NCBI RefSeq assembly: GCF_041320605.1
Contig: NZ_CP166679.1
Span: forward strand, 930,001-994,000
DNA length: 64,000 bases
Origin: Arenibacter antarcticus
Lineage (GTDB): Bacteria; Bacteroidota; Bacteroidia; Flavobacteriales; Flavobacteriaceae
Direction: 5' to 3'
The notes under the pieces are model-generated. The model searched no databases. It was not told the origin of the DNA and saw only the letters and a program-made list of their open reading frames with translations. The stretch's first letter is position 1. Every line of letters begins with the position of its first letter. Positions 45,901 through 54,169 of this stretch are shown here, piece after piece. The translations under genes were made by a program, and so were the position numbers.

Positions 45901-48900
45901 CTTATTACTACTATTGTGAAATTGGTTTCGATGGAAGCGGATGCGGCAATGTCACCAGTGAAGTGGCATCGGTGACTGTAGTCCCAGATCCCGTCATTAA
46001 CAAACAACCTTTGGCCAGCCAGACCTTGTGTCAGGATGCCAACCCTGCTCCTTTAACCATAGACGTTTCTGGAGGAGTCAATACCTCTTATAGCTATCAA
46101 TGGTATAGCAATACCACCAATAGCAACACTACTGGTACGCCGCTTAACAATGCCACACTAAGTAGCTTTACCCCATCTACCAATGTTGCAGGAACCGTGT
46201 ATTATTATTGCGAAGTAACCCAGGCAGCCGGTGCCGGGTGTGCCATAAATAGTGAGGTAGCTGCCATTGAAGTAAAAGAATCCCCTATTATTGACCAACA
46301 ACCACAAGGTAGTGCAGTCTGTGTTGGTGGGAGTCCTACTATTTTGGAAGTAAGTTTTAATAATGGGCTAGGCTCGGCCAGTTATGAATGGTATAAAAAT
46401 TCAGAGAACAACACCACTACAGGGGCTGTAATTCCTGGAGCTACTAACCCAACTTACCAACCTGTGGCTAGCGAACCGGGAACTACTTATTATTACAGCA
46501 TAATCAGTTTATCGGAGGGTGGTTGTAACTCCATAACCTCCCAAACTGCGATGGTAGAAGTTACCCCTCAGCCCATAGTGACTTCTCAACCCAAGGCGCA
46601 ACAACAATTGTGTGTTGGTGGCGTACTAGAGAACCCATTGGAAGTAGCTTATAGCGGAGGTTCGGGTGAGGCCACATACCTATGGTACCAAAACACTGAA
46701 AACAACACTACTAATGGCAGCCCAATAGTAAGTGCTACAGTTAGCAGCTATGAGCCGCCTTCTTTTAACAGTCCTGGTGACTATTATCTATATTGTATTA
46801 TCACTTTTAAGGGCAGTGGTTGTACTAGTATTGTTAGTGAAATGGCCCAAGTTACTGTGGTTCCCGATCCCATTATCGACAAACAACCTTTGGCCACCCA
46901 AACCTTGTGCCAAGATGCCACCCCTGCTCCTTTAACTATAGAGGTTTCAGGAGGAGTCCATACCTCTTATAGCTATCAATGGTATAGCAATACAAGCCAT
47001 AGCAATACTGGAGGCACGCTACTTAACCAAGCTACACAAAGTAGTTTTATTCCTTCCACCAATGTTTCAGGAACTGCGTATTATTACTGTGAAGTAACCC
47101 AGGCAGCCGGTGCAGGGTGTGCCGTAAGCAGTACTGTGGCTATGATTCAGGTAAACGATGCGCCAACCCTAACGGAACAACCACTATCTTCTACACTTTG
47201 CCTTGGCGAGACCGTAGATGATCTAAAAATTTCTTTTGCCAATGGGGTTGGAACGCCTCAATACCAGTGGTATAGTAATACTGTAGATAGCAGTAGTAAT
47301 GGAAAACTAATAGCGGGTGCTACTTCGGCAAGCTTTTCTCCAAACCTAAGTGCAGTAGGCACTACTTATTACTATTGCGAATTGGTTTTTACCAGTGGTA
47401 GTTGTGCTAAGGTGACTTCAGAGATTTCAAAAATCAGCATTCTTCCAATTCCTGACATTCAGAATTTTACCGAAACTATTTGTGGTGGGGCTTCCTTTAA
47501 AATTACACCAGAAAATGCTACCCACGGAATTGTTCCCCAAGGAACTACCTATAGCTGGTCGGCTCCGGTTTTCAGTACTGATGGAGCCATTGTTGGGGCC
47601 TCAGCCTCCGAAGGCTCTCAAAACAATATTACTCAGACCCTAAGCAATATTACCGAAAACCCCGTTACAGCAACCTATACGGTATACCCAAAATCGGGGC
47701 GCTGTGAAGGTCTTCCCTTTGAGGTGGTGATTACCGTAAATCCGGCAATTACAGCCAATGTGGTTACTAAAAATATGAGTTGTCACAGTACTAATGATGC
47801 TTTTTTAAGCGCCACCATCACTGTAGGTATTCCTTTTAATACAGGAGCTCCTTATAAAATTTTATGGACTGGTCCAGCGGGATACACGGCATCTACCTCG
47901 GAAATTGGCAATTTGAAAGTCGGGACATACACCCTTAGTATAGAAGATGACGGAGGTTGTTCTTATGTGGAATCTTATGAGGTTACTGAACCTGAAGTAT
48001 TGGCGTTTGATGCTATTTCTTATAGAGATATAAGCTGTTTCGGGTTAAATAACGGAAGTATAGGTCTCCATATACAAGGAGGAACTACGCCGTATACCTT
48101 TCAGTGGACAAAAGACAATATACCTTTTTCTACGAGTAAAGACATTGCTAATTTGAGCCAAGGAGCGTATAAAGTGGTCGTAAGTGATTCTAATGGTTGT
48201 AGTGCAATCACCCAAGAGTTTACGATAACGGAACCTCCTTTATTAGAGGTATTCCTTGAAGACAGCACAAATATATATTGTTATGGTGCCAAAACTGGGA
48301 GTATAGCTATTGAGGCACTAGGAGGAACTCCTTTTCCTTTGGGCCCTAATACAGAACTGTATACCTATAGATGGACTGGACCCAACGGATTTAATAGTAC
48401 TGATAAAAATGTATCCAATCTTGCCTCGGGCACCTATCACCTTGTAGTTACAGATCAGCAAGGCTGTATGGAAAATCTCTCGGTTACTTTAAGTCAGCCA
48501 CAAGCCATTGCAGTAAAAGTCACCACTACGGATCTTAGTTGTTACGAATCCAACGATGCTTCTATTAGCTTAGACATCGATGGAGGAACTGCGCCATATG
48601 ATATAAAATGGAATACGCTAGCCTCCGGTAATTTCCAAGATAATTTAGCGGCAGGAACCTATACCATCACCATCACCGATGCCCGTAATTGTAGTAAAGA
48701 TATAGTCGTAGATATTCCTCAAGCGCCAATTTTCACCACTAGGCCTGTAGTAAAGGAGATATCCTGCTATGGTGCTAATAATGGAAGTATCACCCTGAAT
48801 ATTGTAGGAGGAGAAGCCCCCGTTAGCCTAGAATGGGATGATAATCCTACAGCAGGAAATCAGCGAAACAACTTAGGACCAGGCACGTATACGGTTAGAA

Positions 48901-49967
48901 TAAAGGACGATAAACCTTGTGAGATTGTTAAGACATTTACATTAATAGAGCCGGGTCCCCTTGCGCTTTCTTCACAGATTATAAATGCTTTGGAATGTGA
49001 TACTCCTAATAGCGGCGCTATAAACCTTATGATTACCGGAGGAACGGCACCTTTCTCTACTATATGGAGCAGCGGCGAAACTTCGGAAGACCTGAGTGCA
49101 GTGCCTCCAGGGGATTATCAGGTAAAGGTGGTAGATGCACGTGGTTGTGAAACGAGTGCCATTTTCACAATAAGTAGACCTTCTCCTTTAAAAGTAACCG
49201 TTGCAACAGAGACTACCTATGACTGTGATACTAAAATGGTCCGCCAAGATTTTATAGCAGAAGCCTCAGGAGGGGTTCCCCCCTACCAGTACAGTTGGTC
49301 TAACAGCATTGAAACGGGAGCTTACAACCAATACATGCATACCAACACCAACGGGATGGTAATCTTAGAGGTACAAGATGCCGCTGGGTGTAAGACCAAC
49401 TATACTTTTGAGGTAGAAATCCCCAAATTGGGTAATGCCGGTTTTAATACTGATTCTTATGCTTACCAGACCTTTGGGCAGTATTCCATAATGGATCCCA
49501 TTACTTTTAACAACCAGGCCACCGGCGATTATGAGACTATTAGTTGGGATTTTGGGGATGGGAATTATTCCAATGAAATAACCCCCACCCATAGCTATAT
49601 GGCAGAAGGAAGTTATATGGTAACTCAAACTGTTCGCTATCCGCTTGGGTGTGAGGAAAAATATAGTACCAGCTTGATTATAGATAAGGGATATCTTTTA
49701 ATTATACCTAATGCTTTCACCCCCAACAACGACGGTCTTAACGATTACTTTAGACCAAAATCTAAGGGGTTAAAAGAAATAAGCCTATTGATTTACAATA
49801 CTTGGGGCGGTTTAGTGTATTCAGAATTCGGTGATGATATCCAAGGCTGGGACGGTACTGTTAGAAATCGTCCTACAGAAAACGGCAATTACTATTATAA
49901 GGTTAAAGCTAAGACATTTTACGATAAAACTATTATAAAAGAAGGTGGTTTTATAACCATAAAATAA
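42981..49967 (+). CDS. giant PKD/SprB-repeat adhesin with T9SS type B sorting domain
   Basis: The start is set at ATG 42981 (MRKTYFLSALCVIMVF), eight codons inside the longest frame, because it begins a clean signal peptide; the product is 2328 residues. Domains in order are several PKD-like modules (about 150-710; WNFGDNTTATGQNVKHTF, WDYGDGSPVEE), then seven Ig-like repeats of about 97 residues (806-1490; each with a QP...LC start and TYYYC end). Next are seven SprB-type repeats (about 1586-2150; ISCFGLNNGSI, LSCYESNDASI) and a last PKD module. The protein ends in a gliding-type C-terminal domain (FTPNNDGLNDYF ... GGFITIK) used for type IX secretion. It should be a cell-surface or released adhesin. 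The next gene is a PorP/SprF-like partner, 4 bases downstream. Confidence 0.93.
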   Translation: MRKTYFLSALCVIMVFNTLLFSNTFQLSDVSKLKTLFVSSNTLEASISGEASVCIDDNRPKVTITVQGGEVPYEIVYTVNGEVLTVTHHKPEYTIFVETSSLGSFTYSLVSVKDSTSPTPQTLQVDEDDVTVKITAAPQITEISFDQDVCSGEEVIFSALVDGDEPLIYFWNFGDNTTATGQNVKHTFNGLGCGQKEYTVSLTVTDQNGCAVSEQRTITVKERPEINFKDVTTYFPEQYFNNCGKISANNPNYTIGVENLTTSNCVTSYKIDWGDNSSSENVSFPMEHTYTSYGAFEMTITATGDNGCESTKTYTVKNVSNPAGGISSPGGTQNICAPTEVIEFLISNWGANSLDTEYIIDFGDGKSTTYTQRQMQNSEFYNTLDPYNSANYPVFHSYAETSCPGEYTVKITIRNACKETTGTIANILVLQTPEADFMVPTAGCTDSETILENTTSVGYGASCNKSILYTWDYGDGSPVEELFSDGATNGDGRHNYKLPGTYTVKLTADNGVCQKTEIEKEICIEAPLVPDFNIDIPLGCGPLEIQTTNTTDDNGQCQPATYEWSVEFSNDFCGNDPAIWNFTNGTDKTSKNPTFNFETAGTYTIWLTAKNSCGEFKNVKEVQVTAPPQVSINPISDSCGTTVIKPTAEVDHCSPLIDQTTYLWEFPGGNPSTSNLATPPEITYDTPGAYELSLTVTNACGSETTSEKFIINPIPALTNTTLQQEICSGNTMEAIALESSTDTTTFNWTSTATSGISGHESSGNGSEIPAATLTNSNNTVGSVIYTITPEREGCIGQPVDYSITVNPSPSINQQPIGETLCQNGPSPILEIGVANAIYPVQYQWFENDSENYLGAQPIIGAVSSTYEVPTTAVVSKYYFCEISFAQGSCDAQRSDIVMVAIQPQPVITGQPATNQELCIGGALTEALQVTYNGGEGTPLFQWFKNTNNSNSGGQKIIGATSDSYTPSVFEAVGTYYYYCEIGFDGSGCGNVTSEVASVTVVPDPVINKQPLASQTLCQDANPAPLTIDVSGGVNTSYSYQWYSNTTNSNTTGTPLNNATLSSFTPSTNVAGTVYYYCEVTQAAGAGCAINSEVAAIEVKESPIIDQQPQGSAVCVGGSPTILEVSFNNGLGSASYEWYKNSENNTTTGAVIPGATNPTYQPVASEPGTTYYYSIISLSEGGCNSITSQTAMVEVTPQPIVTSQPKAQQQLCVGGVLENPLEVAYSGGSGEATYLWYQNTENNTTNGSPIVSATVSSYEPPSFNSPGDYYLYCIITFKGSGCTSIVSEMAQVTVVPDPIIDKQPLATQTLCQDATPAPLTIEVSGGVHTSYSYQWYSNTSHSNTGGTLLNQATQSSFIPSTNVSGTAYYYCEVTQAAGAGCAVSSTVAMIQVNDAPTLTEQPLSSTLCLGETVDDLKISFANGVGTPQYQWYSNTVDSSSNGKLIAGATSASFSPNLSAVGTTYYYCELVFTSGSCAKVTSEISKISILPIPDIQNFTETICGGASFKITPENATHGIVPQGTTYSWSAPVFSTDGAIVGASASEGSQNNITQTLSNITENPVTATYTVYPKSGRCEGLPFEVVITVNPAITANVVTKNMSCHSTNDAFLSATITVGIPFNTGAPYKILWTGPAGYTASTSEIGNLKVGTYTLSIEDDGGCSYVESYEVTEPEVLAFDAISYRDISCFGLNNGSIGLHIQGGTTPYTFQWTKDNIPFSTSKDIANLSQGAYKVVVSDSNGCSAITQEFTITEPPLLEVFLEDSTNIYCYGAKTGSIAIEALGGTPFPLGPNTELYTYRWTGPNGFNSTDKNVSNLASGTYHLVVTDQQGCMENLSVTLSQPQAIAVKVTTTDLSCYESNDASISLDIDGGTAPYDIKWNTLASGNFQDNLAAGTYTITITDARNCSKDIVVDIPQAPIFTTRPVVKEISCYGANNGSITLNIVGGEAPVSLEWDDNPTAGNQRNNLGPGTYTVRIKDDKPCEIVKTFTLIEPGPLALSSQIINALECDTPNSGAINLMITGGTAPFSTIWSSGETSEDLSAVPPGDYQVKVVDARGCETSAIFTISRPSPLKVTVATETTYDCDTKMVRQDFIAEASGGVPPYQYSWSNSIETGAYNQYMHTNTNGMVILEVQDAAGCKTNYTFEVEIPKLGNAGFNTDSYAYQTFGQYSIMDPITFNNQATGDYETISWDFGDGNYSNEITPTHSYMAEGSYMVTQTVRYPLGCEEKYSTSLIIDKGYLLIIPNAFTPNNDGLNDYFRPKSKGLKEISLLIYNTWGGLVYSEFGDDIQGWDGTVRNRPTENGNYYYKVKAKTFYDKTIIKEGGFITIK
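46000..47170 (+). repeat. near-identical internal repeats in the adhesin gene
   Basis: Two units starting near 46000 and 46870 are nearly identical over about 240 bases (shared CTCTTATAGCTATCAATGGT). They are spaced three repeat lengths apart (about 290 bp each). This indicates recent duplication or gene conversion within the Ig-like array. Confidence 0.85.
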
Positions 49968-49971
49968 CGGT

Positions 49972-50964
49972 ATGCGGAAACAAATTATCACTCTTTTAAC
50001 GGTCGGATTACTCAGCATTGCGGTTAAGGCTCAGGACCCTGTTTTTACCCAATATTTTTTAATGCCCGAAACCCTTAACCCTGGTTTTTCTGGCTATACG
50101 GAAACTACTTATGCTGGCATTATTCACCGTACGCAATGGCCTAATCTCGATTTAAAGATCAATACACAATATGGTTTTATAAACTTTTGGAGCGATGCAA
50201 TGACCTCTGGCTATGGAATTAGTGTCCTAAATCAGACCGAAAGCACCAATAAATACCGACTTTCCCAAGTGAATGCTAATTATGCGTATCGGGTACAGTT
50301 AAATAGGGATTGGTATTTTAGGCCGGGTATTGAGGTGGGCTATGGGATGAAGTCGTATGGGTTTCAAAATTTACTTTTGTCAGATCAAATTAATATAGGC
50401 ACTGGTGCTATCAATAATTCCTCTATAGACCCTAGTTTATATAGCGATAACATAAAATTTCTAGATATTTCCGTTGGGATGGTCGTTCACAATGACAATG
50501 CCTGGATGGGAGTTTCGCTAAAGCATTTAAACAAGCCTAATATTTCGTTAACCCCTGGGGGGCAAGTAGCTTTGGAAACCTTTTTCTCAGCAGCGGCAGG
50601 GTATAAATTTTATATTGATGATTATATAGATGTTCGCCTATTTCCGTATGAAACTTATATGATGCTCAGCACCAATTATATGGCCCAAGGGGCCTTTAAT
50701 CGTCTAGACTTAGCGGCTTCCTTAATTTTCGATCGCTTTTTTCTAGGAACTAGCCTAGTGACTAACCCGGCCTTGAATGGGGATCACAATGAATTGGTTA
50801 CTTCTTTAAATCTCTTTGGGGGATTACAAATTGACCAGCTAAAATTTGGTTTGTCTTATGACATCAACACTACAAGAATTAAATCTACTGGAGGCGTTTA
50901 TGAACTTTCGTTAACCTATCAATTTAATTTGGACAGGCACTGTTTTGGATGTCCTGATTATTAA
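49972..50964 (+). CDS. PorP/SprF-family outer-membrane protein
   Basis: The 330-residue protein has a signal peptide (MRKQIITLLTVGLLSIAVKAQ) and the family start DPVFTQYFLMPETLNPGFSG, followed by an RTQWPNL stretch and a beta-barrel-like body ending in YQFNLDRHCFG. SprF in Flavobacterium johnsoniae is required for export of the adhesin SprB, and type B CTD proteins commonly have such a partner gene directly downstream. The 4-base gap after the adhesin stop indicates one operon. Function as a dedicated surface anchor or exporter for the adhesin is inferred from this pairing. Confidence 0.92.
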   Translation: MRKQIITLLTVGLLSIAVKAQDPVFTQYFLMPETLNPGFSGYTETTYAGIIHRTQWPNLDLKINTQYGFINFWSDAMTSGYGISVLNQTESTNKYRLSQVNANYAYRVQLNRDWYFRPGIEVGYGMKSYGFQNLLLSDQINIGTGAINNSSIDPSLYSDNIKFLDISVGMVVHNDNAWMGVSLKHLNKPNISLTPGGQVALETFFSAAAGYKFYIDDYIDVRLFPYETYMMLSTNYMAQGAFNRLDLAASLIFDRFFLGTSLVTNPALNGDHNELVTSLNLFGGLQIDQLKFGLSYDINTTRIKSTGGVYELSLTYQFNLDRHCFGCPDY

Positions 50965-51395
50965 AGTTAGAGCAAGGGTTATTTGTGATAGCCCTAAACA
51001 AAGCAAGAGGCCTTTAATTCGGGGTATACTGTTGATTTAAACCCCTAACGGGTACTGCGATCTATGAGCACCTCATCAAAGGCGTACCTCACTGTCTAAA
51101 AAGTAAAAAAAGCCCTATAGCATTAGGTCACTGGCAAGGTTCTTCAAATCGTCTAGCAAAGAGTCCCACAGATTTTAAAGAAGCACAGGGCGGTAATAAT
51201 GTTTTCCACTTCCGCTGCCCTAAGCTAAATTCATTGCTTAGCATTAACGCTACAATTTTTATCGATTAGGTTAAATTAATCAACTTTAAAAATATAATCG
51301 ATAAAAAGCTATTAAATTCGGTTAAAATGCAAAAATAATTTTCTAAATATAGATTATCTCCTTATATTTAAGGTTCATTGTAACCTCACCTTAAA
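50965..51395. other. intergenic region before the subunit gene cluster
   Basis: About 430 bases contain a 13-bp perfect inverted repeat (51256-51268 and 51295-51307) and a smaller one, AGGTT (51371-51375) with AACCT (51382-51386), just before the ATG at 51396. A hairpin-like AGGGTTAT/ATAGCCCT lies near 50977-51000. No TAnnTTTG element was identified. Confidence 0.5.
51256..51307. promoter_or_regulatory. long-spaced inverted repeat upstream of first subunit gene
   Basis: TTTTTATCGATTA (51256-51268) and TAATCGATAAAAA (51295-51307) are perfectly complementary, with 26 bases between, which themselves contain GTT...AAC pairing. The pair lies about 90-140 bp upstream of the ATG. It may be a regulator site or an invertible or stem-forming element. 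Confidence 0.45.
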
Positions 51396-51956
51396 ATGAA
51401 GGTCCACTATTCAATATGGCGCAAAAGTAAAATTACCATTACGGTAATTGCCTTTGCCATGCTAATCCTTGGAATTGAAAAGTCGTGGGCTCAGGAAGTA
51501 ACCACCACCATTAACCTTGTGCTGTCAGATGTACTTTCTATTGATCCAGGAAGTGCTGCTATTGATGGTACGGTAGATTTCCATTACGAAAATGTGAACG
51601 ATTACAATTCGGAAAAAACAGCCACCGTCCCCAACAGTCTCATTATTACTTTTACAAAGCCGTTCGACTTAAAGGTGAAGGCCAATGGGGAGCACTTTGA
51701 AAATGGTGCTCATTTGATTCCGGTAAATGTGTTGACCGTTAAAGTGAATGAAAGTTCTAAAATAAAAGGAACCTCCAATCCTATTGTTATCTCTACTCAA
51801 GATCAGACCTTGATTAGTAGTGCAGGGCGCGGCAGTAAATTAAACTTAGATTTAGATTATAGCATTCCCGAAGCCCGATCCGCTTCTACGGATATCCTTG
51901 GGAAAGCAGCTGGAAAATACACACAAATGATAACGTATACGGTATCTGCCCTGTAG
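51396..51956 (+). CDS. secreted fimbrial-subunit-like protein 1
   Basis: The 186-residue protein has a signal peptide ending in WAQ, then a single all-beta domain: TTTINLVLSDVLSIDPGS at the N-terminus, PNSLIITFTKPFDLKVKANG in the middle and LDLDYSIP ... GKAAGKYTQMITYTVSAL at the C-terminus. It has no cysteines. The C-terminal strand with alternating hydrophobic residues and an aromatic near the end resembles the last strand of chaperone-usher subunits and DUF4402/SCPU-type domains. It is paralogous to the genes at 52381, 54170 and 55243 and to the broken copy at 53184. It lacks the upstream box shared by the three other intact subunit genes. Confidence 0.75.
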   Translation: MKVHYSIWRKSKITITVIAFAMLILGIEKSWAQEVTTTINLVLSDVLSIDPGSAAIDGTVDFHYENVNDYNSEKTATVPNSLIITFTKPFDLKVKANGEHFENGAHLIPVNVLTVKVNESSKIKGTSNPIVISTQDQTLISSAGRGSKLNLDLDYSIPEARSASTDILGKAAGKYTQMITYTVSAL

Positions 51957-52300
51957 TTTTAAAATCATTCTAATACTTCAGAACTATTTTCGCAATCCCC
52001 CTAAACTAAACCGGCAGCAATGTTCATAACAGCTACTTCATTCTAGTGACAACAATACCGAAACCTTCAATAACTATTTATTTTAAGATATTGTGGGACG
52101 AGTACTAGTCTCGGATATTCCCCTAATCCCATCAATCGCCCATAATACAAGCTGCATTGAAGGGCCTGTACTTATCAATAACTCCCCAAAAATACAGCGC
52201 CTCTTTATTAAGAGGCAAAACAGGGATACCCAACTATTTTAAACCCCTCTTATTTTCTTGTAGTTATTTTGCTACAACGATACGCAAGTGTCTACTACAA
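51431..52300 (+). repeat. segmental duplication, copy 1
   Basis: From inside the subunit gene at 51396 through the downstream spacer to the ACTACAA box, this stretch aligns with 53217-54081. Shared stretches include GTGGGACGAGTACTAGTCTC and GAAGGGCCTGTACTTA in the spacer. The copies differ by scattered substitutions and small indels. Confidence 0.9.
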
Positions 52301-52328
52301 AACGAAGTGATAAATCGATATATCTTTG
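52257..52328 (+). promoter_or_regulatory. conserved upstream box and -7 element, subunit gene 2
   Basis: TTGTAGT (52258-52264) is inversely repeated as ACTACAA (52294-52300), and GCTACA (52271-52276) forms a 23-bp direct repeat with the right arm. The -7 element TATCTTTG lies at 52321-52328, 20 bp after ACTACAA. The same arrangement precedes the genes at 54170 and 55243. Confidence 0.7.
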
Positions 52329-52380
52329 AGCTTTTACTAAAGTAAACTTCAAATAAAATTAACCTTTTAGATTAAATAAT

Positions 52381-52914
52381 ATGAAAAATCAACTGGCTGG
52401 AGCAGGCTTAGCTCTTGGTGCAATAGTATTAGGAACTAATTATGCGCAGGCGCAAGAAACAGCCACTTCTGCGGTAAATATTAATATGGAAGATGTAATC
52501 TCAATTGACGCTGGAAGTTTGGCTAAAGATGGAGAAGTCAACTTTTACTACAATACGGCAGAGGACTATCAGACTACACAAACTATTACGATTGCCAATA
52601 GCTTGATAGTAACTTCAGCGAAAGAGTTTGATATTAAAGTAAGGTCGGGAGGTAAGGACTTTGAAAATGGGGAGAATACAATCCCAGTAAAAGTATTGAC
52701 TATAACCGCGAAAGGGGGCACTATGGAGGGGAAAAAAGAAAGTATTAAAATAGGACACACTGATAAAAGTCTTGTTAAAAAGGCTCCCTACGGAAGTAAG
52801 CTGACGCTCGACCTAGATTATGAAATTGCTGGAAAAGACGCATCCAAGGAAATTTTAGGGAAACCATTAGGCACATATACCCAAACAGTAACTTATACTG
52901 CTTCGGCTAGCTAA
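52381..52914 (+). CDS. secreted fimbrial-subunit-like protein 2
   Basis: The 177-residue protein has a signal peptide (ALGAIVLGTNYAQAQ) and the same single all-beta domain as its neighbours: SAVNINMEDVISIDAGS, then ANSLIVTSAKEFDIKVRSGG, LTLDLDYEI and the end GKPLGTYTQTVTYTASAS. It is cysteine-free. It is its own transcription unit, with a promoter box upstream and a terminator at 52943-52987. It is likely exported and assembled with the chaperone and usher-like proteins encoded at 55866 and 56660. Confidence 0.75.
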   Translation: MKNQLAGAGLALGAIVLGTNYAQAQETATSAVNINMEDVISIDAGSLAKDGEVNFYYNTAEDYQTTQTITIANSLIVTSAKEFDIKVRSGGKDFENGENTIPVKVLTITAKGGTMEGKKESIKIGHTDKSLVKKAPYGSKLTLDLDYEIAGKDASKEILGKPLGTYTQTVTYTASAS

Positions 52915-52942
52915 AGCCAACAATATAATTTTTGAGTTTAGG

Positions 52943-52987
52943 GACTCCCTTGGTGGCTGTAATTCCTGTCAAGGGAATCTGTTTTTT
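52943..52987 (+). terminator. intrinsic terminator after subunit gene 2
   Basis: GACTCCCTTG (52943-52952) pairs with CAAGGGAATC (52970-52979) with one mismatch, followed by TGTTTTTT. Confidence 0.85.
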
Positions 52988-53183
52988 ATAATAATTTTCG
53001 TAATTGTAATTAGCCATTGTTATAGGTACTTTACTTAAATAATGTTTCCTTTAAAAAAAGGGAAAATGAAGTGTGAACCTAATAAAAATTAATCACCTAG
53101 TAACCGTTGTTTTATATGTGAAGTAATTTCTTACAGTCGGTTTTAAGATTTATATATAGCTCCCATTTTTAATCACAATTGAA

Positions 53184-53746
53184 ATGACCATCTACCGATT
53201 AAATAAGAAGGAGTGAATTACCATCACGGTAATTGCTTTTGCCATGCTAATCGTTGGAGTTGAAAAGTCGTGGCTCAGCAAGTAACCACCACCATTAACC
53301 TTGCGCTGTAAGATGTTATTTCTATTGATCCGGAAAGTGCTACAATTGATACTACGGTAGATTTTCAAAACGAAAATGTAAACGATTACAATTCGGAAAA
53401 AACAGCCACCGTCCCCAACAGTCTCATTATTACTTTTACAAAGCCGTTCGACTTAAAAGTGAAGGCCAATGGGGAGCACTTTGAAAATGGCGCTCATTTA
53501 ATTCCGGTAAACGTGTTAACCGTTAAAGTGAATGAAAGCTCCAAAATAAAAGGAACCTCCAATCCTATTGTAATATCCACTCAAGGTCAAACCTTGATTA
53601 GTAGTGCAGGGCGTGGTAGTAAATTAAATATAGATTTAGATTATAGCATTCCCGAAGCCAGATCCGCTTCTACGGATATCCTTGGGAAAGCAGCTGGAAA
53701 ATTCACCCAAATGATCACGTATACGGTATCTGCCCTGTACTTTTAA
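53184..53746 (+). pseudogene. broken copy of subunit gene 1
   Basis: The stretch aligns to the gene at 51396 over its length. It carries an in-frame TGA at about codon 11, a one-base deletion in the signal peptide region (TGGCTCAG for TGGGCTCAG) and a TAA where the intact gene has TCAG. The distal 95 codons remain open and nearly unchanged (KANGEHFENGAHLIPVNVLT). Decay is recent, since the C-terminal half is still close to the intact copy. It could serve as donor for gene conversion. Confidence 0.88.
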
Positions 53747-54081
53747 TATTATACAATACCACAGAACTATTTTCTCAATCCCCCTAAACTAATCCGGCAG
53801 CAGGATTCTTAACAACGTCTTCATTTTAGATACTACACTACATCAATTTCTAACATCTATTTATTTTAAGGTATTGTGGGACGAGTACTAGTCTCGGAAA
53901 TTATCCTAATCCCATCAATCACCTTAATACAAGCTACACTGAAGGGCCTGTACTTAGTAATAACTCCTTAGAAATACAGCACCTCTTTGTTATGAGGCAA
54001 CACAGTGATGCCCAACTATTTTAAACCCCTCTTATTTCCTTGTAGTTAATTTGCTACACGCGAATCCAACATCTACTACAA
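53217..54081 (+). repeat. segmental duplication, copy 2
   Basis: This is the counterpart of 51431-52300, comprising most of the pseudogene, the spacer and the ACTACAA box. Both copies are followed by an intact subunit gene, so the ancestral unit was probably gene 1-type plus spacer plus gene 2-type. Confidence 0.9.
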
Positions 54082-54109
54082 GGAAGACGCTACCTCCTGC
54101 CTACCTTTG
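54038..54109 (+). promoter_or_regulatory. conserved upstream box and -7 element, subunit gene 3
   Basis: CCTTGTAGT (54038-54046) and ACTACAAGG (54075-54083) form a 9-bp inverted repeat. GCTACA (54053-54058) repeats the right arm at 22 bp. The -7 element TACCTTTG lies at 54102-54109, again 20 bp after ACTACAA. Confidence 0.75.
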
Positions 54110-54169
54110 TAGTGTCCAAACAAAGAAAAAGACAACAAAAAATTAATAAATACTAATAAACCCAAAATC

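Noticed and set aside
45400-47450. Several separate genes in the repeat region
   Set aside because: One uninterrupted reading frame runs from 42981 to 49967, with repeats in constant phase.
51431-54081. Transposon or insertion sequence with direct repeats
   Set aside because: No transposase frame, terminal inverted repeats or target duplication was seen; the blocks include coding sequence and are explained by tandem duplication.
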